DNA of 64,000 bases, taken from positions 30,464,001 through 30,528,000 of the forward strand of contig NC_046681.1 in assembly GCF_009870125.1 (NCBI RefSeq), written 5' to 3'. The DNA is from Drosophila pseudoobscura (Eukaryota; Arthropoda; Insecta; Diptera; Drosophilidae). The position numbers were made by a program, and so were the translations under genes. The notes beneath the pieces are model-generated. The model saw only the letters and a program-made list of their open reading frames with translations, was not told the DNA's origin and did not search any database. Positions 1 to 12,900 of this stretch are shown here, piece after piece (the first letter of the stretch is position 1; every line of letters starts with the position of its first letter).

Positions 1-827
1 AGTTGTGTTTCAAACTTCTTAGTTCTCACATTGTTGCGACATGAAATCTCGTTTTGATTCTACAAATTCATTTTTACCGAAAAATATAAACTAAAAAAAA
101 CAACTGAAGGTGTATTACGATTTTACGAACTTAAACGGGCCACCACCTTGTGTATGCCGTGATCAGTTAACAACGGAATTCCATACGTACACCGTCTTAG
201 ATATTGTTTACCATTTTTTTTGTTTTTTGTTTGTTGCAACATTTTACACAGCAGCTAAAAAGTAGCAGGTACTTATACGAATATATTGGTGTATCATTGC
301 ACTAGGCCAGCGAGAAATTTAAGTGAAGTGAAGGCAACTGGATTACTGTGATCATATGTACGTACCTACGGAATACATATGTATGTACATGTGTACAAAA
401 GTTTATTGCTTATTAGGTATTTGTGGTTTAGCTAAGAGATACGAGTACTGTGCTGTGCTGTGGGCACAGAGACTAAGTAGAAAGCCAACATTCAACATCA
501 ACCAAGTACGAAGTAGCTAAATAGAGTATTAGAGGTGGGTGAATGTGGGGAGTAATGAGAGACTATAGAAAGCTATAGAACAGTACAACGGTATAGTTGT
601 TGTTCAGTACAGTATAGTTCAGTACAGTACAGTACAGTACAGTACAGTACAATACTTTACTTTACAGTACAGTGTAACTATGTGGGACTATGGACTATGG
701 GGTTGGTTGGTGTTCAAAAACGAAATTACGGTGAATTCTAATAGAGAGAATAGAGAGCGATATAGATAGTAGAGTGATGACTTGGTATTCGACTGAACTT
801 AGAAGCAATCGGTATGAGTTTCTATAC
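1..827 (-). other. Cda5 intron (partial) at left edge
   Basis: This stretch lies after the exon-7 donor (822-827 reads GTATAG on the minus strand). It contains no exon I can support; the deacetylase exons must be further left. It holds the AGTAC pentamer repeat and an ACATATGT-rich patch (about 372-390). Confidence 0.6.
605..652. repeat. AGTAC pentanucleotide microsatellite
   Basis: Six perfect AGTAC units run at 621-650, with imperfect flanking units from 605, inside a Cda5 intron. Confidence 0.9.
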
Positions 828-3800
828 CTTGAGGGGATTTCGTTGCATTTGGCGCTCAATGTGCTATCAGAGCATTTCACTGAGGCTGCGGCTGCGGCAT
901 TGTTGTTGCTGTTGTGATTGTTGTTTTGGTGTTGGTGTTGTTGCTGGTTCTTATTGTTGGGAGCAAATCCAAATTGGAACTTATTAGCTTTACCACCCGC
1001 TGGTTGCATTTGCTGCTGCTGATAGGTAGAGGAGCCTGAGAGAGAGCCTGAGCTGGACGATTGGGCGGCAGCAGCGGCAATCGATGATCTTATGACATTG
1101 TTAACCCTCGAAGCGCGCGCAGTTGGCGGAGCAAACATGGAAGAGGGTGTAGCGGTGGCAGTGGCGCTAGCAGTTGTTGGAGGAACTGTTGTTGGGATGG
1201 TGGGAGTTCTAGTGGTACTAACATCGGGAGTGGTGCTCAGGGTGGATCTGACTGTTGGAGAGGTGGGAGGATCGGTGCTCAAGATGCTAAAAGTGGAAGA
1301 GGAATAGGAGGAATAGGCTTTGGATTGGATTGCTATTGGTCTAGACGGAGCAGTAACACCTCCGATATTAGGACGGGAGGTAGTAGTGGGAGGCGCAATA
1401 GGCGTAGTGGTAGGACGAAGCGTGGTCGTAGTGGTGATCGTAGTCGATCGACTCGTGGGTACATAAAGCTGCTTGATTTCATCGACGGCTGCCTTTATTT
1501 CTGGGTGCGAATATTCGTCAACAAATTGGGAGGTGCCACTCTCATCGCTGTTGCTGTTGCTATTGCTGTCGCTGCCGGCGAGGAACTGCTTCAGTTGCTC
1601 GAGGACACTCACAGGACGGAACTTTTGGATCCGCCCATTGCCGGTAGTTAGGTACCCGGCATTCTGAAGACTTTCCGCTAATGTGCGTTCTGCCGTTTGC
1701 TGGCGATATTTGTTTGAGTAGAGCAACTTCACAGTGGGGGGACGGTCTGTTATGGCTACCACGTGCTCTGTGGAGCTAGATGCCGATGCGGTTCCCATTT
1801 CCTCTATGCTATTTTGCTGCCTGGCTTCTAGTAGCTGATGCCCAATCAATGCCTCGGCTCGTGGCCCATCCGATGTGCTAGTCTCATTCTCAATTGGTTT
1901 GCGTTTAAGTAACTTGTCATTCACCGATTGCGCGGATAAATTCTTTGCGTGTACATTTTGAGAGTTAAAAGGGGTTGAATCCTTGGCCTGTAAGGCAGCC
2001 TTATATGACTCGTATTTTTCATGAGGCTTTGCCGTGGGTTCGGCGGACGACGGCCTCTGATTGCCGGCTATTCGGACGCGCTGGGGCTTTCGTTTTGGAT
2101 ACTGATACTGATTGGCCTCGTAGCTGCTGGGTAATCTGAACCTGGGGGCATAGGTCGTGGGCTCGTCCACGCTCTCCGATAAATTGTCAAGAGTTGCGAC
2201 TGTGTAGCGAGAGCGGCCGCGAGGACGCATCGAAACCTGGGAGACTCGAATAGGCGATGAGGCGATTACCGCCGATATAGTCGTTGGTATAGTGGTTGTC
2301 GTTGGAGGTGGTGTCTCGGTGGTGCTAGTGGTGCTGCTGGAGGTGGAGCTACGCAGCATACTTGGTGCCGGTCGTTGGGGACTAAAAGTGCTCAAAATCG
2401 CGTCGCTGACGCTAAAGTTTCGAGCATTTCCTGTCGCCATTGTGGCAAGGACATCCTGACTGGTGTTTCTAGGCGACATCCCCGAAAGAAAGAGATTCTT
2501 TGGCGGTTTCTGCGTGGTCTGTAGGAAAGGCGGTGAAGCTGGCGAATTTGTGTAACGCGGTCTGGCCGTCGTCCGTAACATGGTATTTGGATGCTGTCGC
2601 TCCTCCTGCAGTAAGTTCTCAAGACTCTTGTATGGTGAGACAAAGCGCATTGCTGGGTTGGCAGTTACGCGGTTCAGGCTGTCCTTAAAGTGATTTGCGC
2701 GAGCCGTGAAACTTTGTCCCGGCGATATGTACCGCTCGGTGCTTGGCGTCCCCTGAGCTTTCGGCGTAGTCGTAGTTCTTATAGTGCTGCTGGATTCCAC
2801 ACTATCGGTCCACCAAGGAGCTGTTGCAGCGGATTTTGAGGTCGTGGTTGTAGCCTTGGTATATGCCTGAATGGTGGGTCGTCCATTGCGCCAAATACGA
2901 AGTGGTGGAGCATATGTTGTGGGTATGACATCCACATCGCTGTTGTATGGTGTTGTAGAAGTACTTGTACTTGTACTTGTACTTGTACTTGCACTTGTAC
3001 CAGTACTTGTAATTGTACTTGTACTTGTACTTGTACTTGTACTTGTACTTGTACTTGTACTTGTACTTGTACTTGGTGGCTGACTCTCCTTCCGATCAGA
3101 CAACGTCTCGGAGACAACTGGACCTTCGTTGTGGCCGAAATCCTCAGCACGAAGACTAAAGCCGTGCGATCCACTTTGTAGACTATATTGAACCGCTTTA
3201 CTAGGCCTGGTGCCTGGTGTGGTGCTTGAGCTATCCACTAGCTCAATCGATGCAACTGGCACGAGGGGTTCGCTTGCCGGAGATCTGAAACTCTGCGGTT
3301 CCACATCTGATGAGATGTAGGTCTGTATGCGCTTATTCGGCTGCTGTGGCACCGTCGAACGTTGGTCATTTAGATACCCTCTTTCCACGCCTCTATATGG
3401 ATTTTTTTTTTGCAGCTGATGGAAGGCTGTTTTCACGGGCTTTTTGTCGGGAACGGAGTGCAGAAGATTACCGCGCGGACTTGTGCCGTATGCGGCGGCA
3501 TTAATGAAGTCCAGAAACTTGGGCGACGTGCTGGTCTCAAAGGATCGGCTACTGGGTGCCTCGGCCGTCTGCACGTGGACGTTCTGACTCTCATCGAAGA
3601 CGGTCTCCGCATGTTCTAGTTGACTGCTGGGACTGTCCTCCACCAGAGGCCATTGCGTCGTTGAGGGTTCAGTGACTGGGGGATATGCTTGGGCTGGGAC
3701 TTGGACTTCAGGTTGCCTTTGGAGTTTGAGTTGGGAGTGGGTCTGGTTCTGAATCTTAGCTGGATGATAATTAGTCGATTCGCCTTGAGTGTGGCTGTTG

Positions 3801-3992
3801 GCAACAAAGCTGACCAGCGACTTGGCTAGGCTTTGGAGCTTCGATTTGAGAAAGGGATTGGAACTATATGTCGAAGGATGGTATATTGGGGGTGTTGTTG
3901 TGCTGGTCGTTGGTGGCTGTGTAGTGTTTGTGGTTGTCTTTGACATGTTTATAGCATGTTGTATATAGATTTTATTTGCATGCGCTTTCGAG
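828..3992 (-). CDS. Cda5: Cda5 exon 7: very long Thr/Ser/Pro mucin-like exon
   Basis: This 3165-nt exon (phase 2 at both ends) is bounded by acceptor CTTCAACAG|CTCG and donor CTCAAG|GTATAG. It encodes about 1055 residues dominated by Thr, Ser and Pro, including a Thr-Ser dipeptide array from a hexanucleotide repeat (2961-3074), several Thr-Thr-Pro clusters, an Asn/His/Gln tract and an Ala run near the 3' end. The last residues (SVKCSDST, SAKCNEIPS) introduce cysteines, as expected when approaching the folded catalytic region encoded off-window. No catalytic deacetylase motif is present. The open frame continues 133 nt past the proposed donor to a stop at 695, in sequence that looks intronic. 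Confidence 0.75.
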
Positions 3993-6900
3993 CTGTTGAA
4001 GAGACGTGTATTTGGATAAGTAATCACATAAGTTAGTAACTTAGTTGCTAAGCTTTCGATTTTTCGAAATCCTAGTATCAGTCCCTAGCCTTTTTGGTTC
4101 TCAGTTTTCAGAATTCAGAATTCAGATATGTGGAATTGTTATCTCATTCTCGACTGGGGCTGTCAAAGTAATGGATTCAAATTATTAAATCATGCTCATG
4201 CGTACGGATATATCGCGACACGTATCGGTTATCTTATGAATAATCATGCAATGAATATGAGAACGGGTTGTACTTAACCACATTACAACAGAAAAACAAG
4301 AAGAACAGAGGGACACAGAGACAGTCAGCTGCATTTACCTACTTAAAATGATAGTCTAACGCGAAGCAATATCGAAGAAGCGGTAGATATTACATATACA
4401 TATGTATGCACCGATGGTAGATCTATGACATACCGTTCCGGAGAGTGTGTAGTCTGTGTATAATGTGAGCCGATTTGAAAAGCTTTCGCGTGAGATGATT
4501 GCCGAATGAGAACTTACAAACTGTGGCCTAAAAGCAAACTAAAACTGCACAAGGGAAAACCGAGAGACGAAAAACGGAGAGACGAGTCTGCTAGTTTGAC
4601 TTTGTTGCTCTCAAACGGTGAATGAATTGAATGCAGGCGCTAATGCTAACGCAATGTGACTCTCGAAATACCTTTGGGGTTTCGTTGTTGTTGTTGTTGT
4701 CGTTGGTGATGGTGGTGTTGTAGTTGATGTTGTTTTTGTTGTGCTGGTTGTTGTTGTTGATGTTGTTGTGGGCTTTGTAGCCCTTACAGTTTGTGTGGTG
4801 AAACCCTTCGTTGTACTCCAACTTATTGCTGGAGTGGCTTGAGTGTTCTGGCCGCTTGTGGCGGGTGGCTTTGTTGTCTTCCTTTGGGTGTGACCCACGA
4901 CATTTGCGATCAAATCGTAATCACCTCTCGTATCTCTGCCTGCATCCGTAACAACCTGCATCAAAGTGTGCTCGCTCTGATCATAGTCCCCTGGCGAACT
5001 GTTGTACGCGTACTCTCCAGAGCTAGAGTAGCTGTAATCGGATTCCCCGATGCCCGAATTGGGCGTGGTAAGAGTGTCATAGTAGTGACGTACATCGGGA
5101 CGTGTGGGGGGTGTCATCGTGGATGTTGGCCGCGCATTCAGTCTTTGGATGGCCACCTGCTCCGGCCTGTTCCGGTAGACAAATGTTTTGTGGTTGGGTG
5201 TGTAATCGGTTTGGCAAGAGTATGGCATCTTGGAAATGTGTTAATTTTGATGGCGTCTGTATTTGAGTTTGTGTTGGAGTGTGATTGTGTGCAATTTTTC
5301 TAGGGCATAATTCTAACTGAGGTGCAGTTGGGGGCTGGGCTTGGGAACTAAAAAGGACTCCCCTTCTCTCAATGCAGTTATGGTAAAGTGCTCTGCACTT
5401 TAGACTTTCTGTATAATGATAATGGTTTTCGTCGATATGCTCCCAGATTGAGTTCATGAGCGATTTTAGGGGTGGTGCATGGGGGAGTGGTGTCACTTAC
5501 CTTTGGGGCGAACGAGTTGGCTGATCGTACACGTTGTCTTGCTCGATCTAAAAACAGTCGGTTTTCGGTGATATTCCCTATGCGTATATTAAATATATCC
5601 CCTACCTGTGCATTAATATCCTCATCGTAGTCCGTGCTGTAGGTCAACGTCGGTTGGTTGCTGTATTGCGGCTTCTGAGGAGGAGTCGGTGTGGCCGATA
5701 GCTCCAATGGGCGGTAGGTTGATTGCGTCTGCTGGTGGCGTACTGCTGGTTGTTGATATTGCTGCTGTTGCTGCGGCTGCTGCTGCTGCTGCTGCTGCTC
5801 CTGATGGTCTTGCTGTTGTTGTTGATACTCAATGTCCCTGTATAAATCGATATCGTCGTCGTAAACAGAATAATATGATGAATCATAGGGATTTGGTATG
5901 GCTTGTGCCTGCTGCTCATGTTTTGGCGATTGCGGTTGCGCCTGTTGAAATGGTGTTGGCTGTAGCTGTTGTTGTTGTTGCTGCTGTTGTTGCTGCCGCG
6001 ATGGCTGGTAGCCGCCCCCGTGATTAAATATGGATGCGTTGTAGTAGTTACGATTGGATTCTACCTGTGGCGATGGGGCTTGTGGCGTGGGCTGTACAAA
6101 GATATTAGCGTTGGGTGTTGGCGCCCCCCCCCGCGATGACGGTGAAGATGTCTCAACTCTGTAACCGTTGTTGAAGTTTTTGTTGGAATTTTGTGTTGGT
6201 GAATTTTGTGATTGGATTGAAGTGGCGCAGATTATTTACATTGGCCGAAATGCACAAGTGGAATTAAACATAGATATACGAGTATTATGTATTATGTAGA
6301 CGTAATGATGGTATTTATACGTACGTAAAACGGGGGAGAGAAATGTAAAACGAGATCAAAAAGTAGTTCAATTTGATATAAATATGAGCAAAATGAGCAT
6401 GGAGCTTGGAGCATGAAGCATTGCGGGTAAAGAGATAGTATCGAAGAATGAGCACAGCACAGGAGGTTAGAGCAGGTAAAACGTAGTCAAGGTTTAGGTT
6501 AAATTTAGGGTTAGAGGTTAGTGTAGCCAGGTCCAAGAACAATTTTGTTTAGTCAACTGTACAACTTTGGTAGATGGTAGACTCAATCTCATTCTGTTAA
6601 GATCGTTTAGTAATGGGTCGTATAAACAGTAGTGCCGCAAGACGGGCGGACGGGCGTATAGTATTGAGTATATGTACATTTGACTGCTGTATTCTTGTAT
6701 TCTGTATATGTATACGGGTATTTCTTGTGTATTTGTGTAGCGGCACAAAGTAGTCTGAATTCAGTCAAACATCGATTGCGGCTGCCCTCGACTTGTTATA
6801 TAGCTACCTGTTTCTGTCCGTTCCTGAGACTGAGCCGCCGGCGTGAATAGAGTTCAACTGGAGGCCACCTATGCTGCTGTGGCTTTGCTTGCCGAAGTAG

Positions 6901-9900
6901 TAACCGGAGGCTGAACTACTTTCATTTTTCGCCCGTTCGGTGTTGTTCTCGACTCCCTTAGCTGCAGCTGTAGCTGATGCGGGGGGAGCCATCGTCATCC
7001 ACTTTTGTTGGCCCCTAGTGCGGGGCCGGGTTGTGTAACGCACCCGTGTGGATGTTGATGCTGGCGTGGAGCTGGGACGCGTGCTCCGCGGAGTAGGGGC
7101 ACCTGGCGTAGGTGTGGTCGATTCTGGCAACTGGGGCAGACGTTGCTTTAGTTCCTGGAATATGTCGCTGGGAAAGTTGATGAATGACGGTACTCCTCCA
7201 GCACCTGCACCAGTCTCATTACTGGGCCTGCTGTTCAGCTGCACAAAGTTGGGGAATGGACGCCGTGTCGTTGTGGCTTCCAGGAAGCCCGTCTGAAAGC
7301 TGCCACGTATTTTTCCAGGCGACTCGGTGACAGGCGCAGTGGTGGACACCAGTTGCGGGCGTGGTGGGGCCATTGTCTCGGACATTGGCATGTACGGCGG
7401 CATGCGGGACGGTGGCAGTATATCCTCATCTTCCTCGTAGTCCTCGTCATAGTAGTCGACGCTTTCAAGAGTCGTTGTGATGCTGCTAGTCCTAATGGTG
7501 GGTCTTATTCGCGGCGTTGGAGTAGTTGTTGTTGTGTGCAGGGATGCACTGTGTGTCGAGGTCTGCTTGTTGATTTGGTTTTGTATCCCCTTGATGAAGC
7601 TCTCGTAGCCCTTGAGAGGTCTCGCAGTGGTTGGTATTGTAGGCGTAGAAATGGTGAGATTTGGTCTTAGTCGTGTTTTTGGTGTAGATGTACTCAAAGT
7701 GGTGGTCGTGCCGGTATTGCTGCTCGAGGAGGGGGGGACTGGGCGACGAAGGACCACGGCATTGCGCAGATTGCCATTTCCATCGCTGCTCACCTGCTTG
7801 AAATACTTCATCAGCGGGTTTATGGCCGGGTTCACGCTTGCCAGGTCGCTGGACTTTAGGTTAGCCATGAATTCATGGATGTTGAATTGAAAATTTGACA
7901 GTTTGGGCTTGTTGTTGGCAGTCGTTGGCGAAGTAGGCGTTGGCGGAGCCTCTGAAGTGATCGACTTTGTAAAAGTCTGATATGATTCCGGCATTGTGAG
8001 GTTTCCCGCGTAGGTTATGCCTACGGGTAGGTGCGAAAAGTCGCGGAAAGGCACCTGTTGCAGACCTGTTGCGGGCCGGCTGTAGGCCAGGTTGGGCGCT
8101 GAGACAATGTTTATGCTCTGTGTGACCTGCAGCGGGGTGACAGGGGGGCGCACCTTGACCGCAGCATGTCCTATTTGGTTTGGCTTGGCCGTGCTGTAGA
8201 CCCCTTTCATCTTCTGATTAGCTATAACATTGTACTGAAAATAGTTGCTCTCCGTGGTGCTGCCGCCTATGCTATACTGCGAGACCAGTTTTCCTGCATA
8301 GTTCGCGGTGTACGGTGCTTGGTCCGGACTCTGATTATTGTAAAAGCCTCCCATGGTACTGAACTGTCCGTTCGGTGTCACCTGTTGGGTGGGCTTGGAC
8401 GAGTCACCTGACGAAACCTGAGAGTGGGAGTAGTACGCGAATGGCGTTTGGGCTGCGGGTGTGGGGGGTGTGGAGCCGGGAGACGGACCAGGTGTTATTG
8501 GTTGGTTCTCCAGATGAAAATAGGCAAAGTTTTCTGCTTGTAGATGCTTGCGTCGTTCCTTTAATTCCTTCAGCTGTTGTATTAAATACGGTAGTAGATC
8601 TCCGGGGCTGGAGTGCTGCTGCTGCTGCTGCTGTTGGAGGTTTTGCGCGGGTAGTGGTGTTCGTGGGCTGCTCGGTACCCCATTTGGCGATCTGAAGTAG
8701 TTTCCCGCTATTGGACGAAAGTCGTCCTCTAACGGAGGAGGAGGCAGCGAAAGATTGTAGCCGGTGTAGACGACCTTGGGCTTTTGTTGGTTCGGAGCTG
8801 AAATCTGCTGTTGCTGGTGAAGATAGGCCTGAGCCGGGTAGCCGGGGCTTATTTGGTTGTAGTTGTGACTGCCGAACGGCTGTTGAGTGTGGCCGGGGTT
8901 GGCCGGAGGCGTAAGATATGGGTTGAAGCTACCGAAGCTGTAGCTCTGGCCAGTTTGGTGCTGCTGGTATCCTTGGTGGGGTGGAGGAGGCGCGTCAATG
9001 GCACGATAGTTCGGCCCCGTCCACTTGGTGGAAGTGTGCGTTACGGGGCGAAGTTGACGTGGGCGTCTTTTTGATTCCCCTGTTGCCGCATCCTCTGGGC
9101 TGTCGTCCCCGTCCCCGTCATCACCTTCTTCACCATCTGCACCCGTATTAACGTAGTCGAATTCAATTACTGCACTTCCACTCTTTTCTCGTGGCTGACT
9201 GATCTTCGAGGAGTATTTTTGTGGCTTAGATACAGCTGGAGCCGCCTCGTCGTAGTGCTCTTGTGAGTTATTGGAGCTATTGGAAGATTCACTATTGCCA
9301 AGGAGCGAGCTAGGTTTGGCGCTGGGGCTGGGGCTTTCAGGTTCCATAACTTCACTCGACGTATTCGAATCGTTGGGCACTTCTGCTTGCACATTTGCTT
9401 CTGGTTCTGGTTTTGTTGGCGTCTGCGTTTCTGTGTCCGCAACTGGCGTAGTCTGCACTGTGAGGTCACGTCGTTTGCGTGGTCGCCTGTCCACATCGAG
9501 TGCCTCGAGTCGGTTCTGTGACAGTTCGTATTCGAGCGTCTGTTCGTCGTCCAAGCTTTCGCTGTTTGCGTACAGTTTTTGGCCAAAAGCGGTTCGGTCG
9601 TTCGGATTGTGGTGTGTCGGTGGTCGGTGGTTTGTTGTTGGAGCAAGATATATAGAGATAGTGCAGATAATGCATTGTATGAGAGAAAGAGCATGAAATA
9701 CGATGAGTTGCGGAGAATTTAGAATCAATTTAGCTTCAGTAAGGTAGAGTGAGTAGCATCAATGCAGAGCGAATTCAATTCAGTTAAATAAGCAACGAGG
9801 AAAGTACATGACACTCAAGCTTTGCTAGAAGGGATGATCGCTGCTTACCTGTAGGCTGTTCCGAAGGCGTACGATCCAAGCTTCCCGCTCTGGGGTATGG

Positions 9901-12900
9901 CATTAATGCTGGCCTGATGTATGATACCATCGCGATCCCGCTGAACCTGGCTAACGGTACTTGGCTGGCCGCGGTACACCCGCTGCTGGCGATCGGACTC
10001 CTCCTCCTCCACGGGCGGCAGTGTTTCCTGCGCCTCCGCGTACAGCTAAATATATAAATAGAACAAATGCTCATACTGCTCGTATTCCCTATATTCTGGA
10101 TGGAGTCTGTTGAACTTCGACATACCTTCGCTATGTCCTCCTGCGCGTCCAGCAATGGCTTCGGCTGACCCCGCGATGTGACCACCGGATTGGGTGGGAC
10201 GCGTAGCTCTGGGGGCGGCGGCGGGATATGCTGGACCTGAGCCTGTATGACCTGTGGCGGAGAGCGGTGGTACTGCGGAGCCACTGTGGGCGCCTTTGGG
10301 GCACCACCCGAACTGCCAAAAGCAGACCCAAAGCGCACACGGCTAGGCACGTGCTGCTGATGTTGTTGCTGCGTCTGGCTCTGGCTACGTGCGGGGCCGC
10401 GCTCCGTGGAAGTGTCCACCAACTCGCAGCCTACGTTTCGTGGCCAGTCACAGGTCTGCAGCTCGTGCGAGTACATCAGGCCGCCGGTGCAGCTCTCAAG
10501 AAGTGCCCCACCGAACACACACACGTAGTACTGTGTGCAGTCCGTGGGGTGCGGGTAATAGCCGAACTCCTCGGGGCAGTCGAAGCTAAGGCCATTGGAG
10601 CTTGTGGACTTGACGTTGGTGCCAAAGCTGCGGGAGCTGGTGATACGTGAGGCGCGTTTCCCTTGCGCTTCTGTGCATCCTGTGATGGCAACGTGAAGAG
10701 ATTTGGAGATACACAGAATGAATAAAGAGTATAAGTATAACTTCTCTTCTTAATACTTTAACTGCTTTTGAATGCATATCCTACACAATGCACTAACTGA
10801 AACACACTATAATCGGGCCAACATACATCTATCCGTGGCTGGTTCAGAATCGTTAATGTCAATTGCAACATCTCCAGCGGCAAGAACAGCAGCCGGGGAA
10901 CAGTCTTGCCATCAGCGGCAGCCGCAGCGGAAAGGGGTCAATATTGGCAGCGGCAGTAGCTCTTTTATTGCAGTTGCGCTCCATTGAGCGATAGCCAATC
11001 GCCGAACTCTACACGTAGGCCTGTTACGGTTTTATTTGCACTTGTAATGTATTTTTTTATACATCTACCTACACAGCACATACATACATATATATACATA
11101 TATAATTATATATATATATATATATATTCGAACACAAATGCAGATGCATGAGTGTGGCCAAGATGCAGAGTTCTTGTTGGCGCAGAAACATTTTGATTGC
11201 CGTTGATGCCGTTGCTAACGTGACCTTCTCAATCTTAACGAAATGCCGCATGAACAAAATTTTCCTTGTGCTTGGGCTATAGCTTTTTTAATAATACAAA
11301 GAGTGGCTCAGTGGTACAGACTGACTGGTGCTGAAATATCCGCAAAGGCAAACAGAACAGACAGTCCAGTATAGTCCAGTCATGACGGAATTGTAACAAT
11401 TTAATTAGTTATTTACTGGATTTTTCTTTGATTGGGATGTACATATGTACAAACATGTGAATAAAGCATTGTGTAGGCCAGATGGCGATGAGTTCCGTAT
11501 TCAAAGTTTATTCCCCTCAAATTATCGTCACTCTACAGACAGGGCTCGGTGGTCAATGGTGTTGTTTTTTCACTCGTTTTGGCGCGCGACGCCGGAATGT
11601 TAATTAAGAAACGACAAACCACGAGTGCTAGCAGGAGAAAGAATGGCACATGTGGTTGCATAATACCCGAAATTTATGACCATTGTAGCAATCTACATCG
11701 CCAGCATCCGAACAACCGAAAGACTTAAGCAGTAAAAGCGATCCAAAAGCGTTCGCCTTCAAAGCGATTTGCGCTGAATCAGCCATCAAGTGGTGACAAT
11801 TCGCTGGCAAAAAAGTTTTAATTATAAAAACGTGCCGTTATAAGCTCGGTTTATGCTTCAGAAAGGTAACTGCACCCAAAAATAAGAGCTAACCTCCAAG
11901 CGCAGTGCTCAAGAGTCAAGACAGAATGAATTTGGCCCCGTCGCGACGTTGGCGAAGGCATCAGGCAACAGCGGACTGGAAACCAGAAAACCCCTCCAAA
12001 GTCAGAAAAGCCGAAACCAAATATAAAACTGATTACGCTGAACAATTGAGGCTCAATTTGAATTCAATTGAAATCAATTCTTTGCAATCAAAGTTATTTC
12101 AAGCCTAAGCGCTGCGCTAACAATGCTAACCAAGTAAGGCGATGGCGCGCCCGACTCCACTAGATTGCAAAAAATTCGATTTGCTTGACGAGTCTCGGGT
12201 TTATGACTGTACGATAACTAATAAATTAAGCAAGCTTGCCGCAAGCCATTCATTCCAAAGCCGTTCAATCAGAAATGCTCAAATTGCACAAGTCGTCAGT
12301 AAAATCTAAGGTACAGACTCAGATTCAGAACTCCATAATGTGCACTGCAATACACTGCTGTACTTTTTACACATTTATGTAATTGGCCTGTCGGTGGTCG
12401 CGGATCGGATTATTGGAGTACATGGTAGTACTACCATTTTCTTCTGGCACACAAATGAAGCCACAAAATGGGCCGAAATTATGTTCGCAGCATTATGTTA
12501 CGCTTTGATTGTAACGCGGGGACTGAACAAACAATAACGGTGCCGTTATGTTGCACTTTTGACTGGACACGAGTGGCACGAGAAGTACGTTGAACATTAA
12601 ATTGAACGAGCAGCACGGATTTTCGCATTTTGATAGACCGGCTTCTCCCTACATCACTTTCCATTCACTTTTAGAGGCGACAAGCCTCCTCCTGCCTCAT
12701 TTGAAACAAAATCTTTGACATGATTGGGCGTAGATGAATAGTTTATTCGAAGTCAGTGTATAAGTCAAATTAGGCCCCCGCTGGGATCTAGTAGGAGTCG
12801 CAAAGTGTACGCAAAGTGTCGAAAAAGGGTTTTATTACAAAAATGGTATGGACACAAAGGGCAGACTGCTCTGCAATTGCTTTCAATAGTATGCACAACA

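Noticed and set aside
1092..1307. Plus-strand Val/Gly-rich frame opposite Cda5 exon 7
   Set aside because: Antisense shadow of the Thr/Pro-rich coding sequence.
5077..5496. 139-codon minus-strand frame spanning the exon 6a/6b interval
   Set aside because: It is the wrong frame for exon 6b (stop at 5077); the Tyr/Thr-rich frame starting MPYSC is clearly the coding one.
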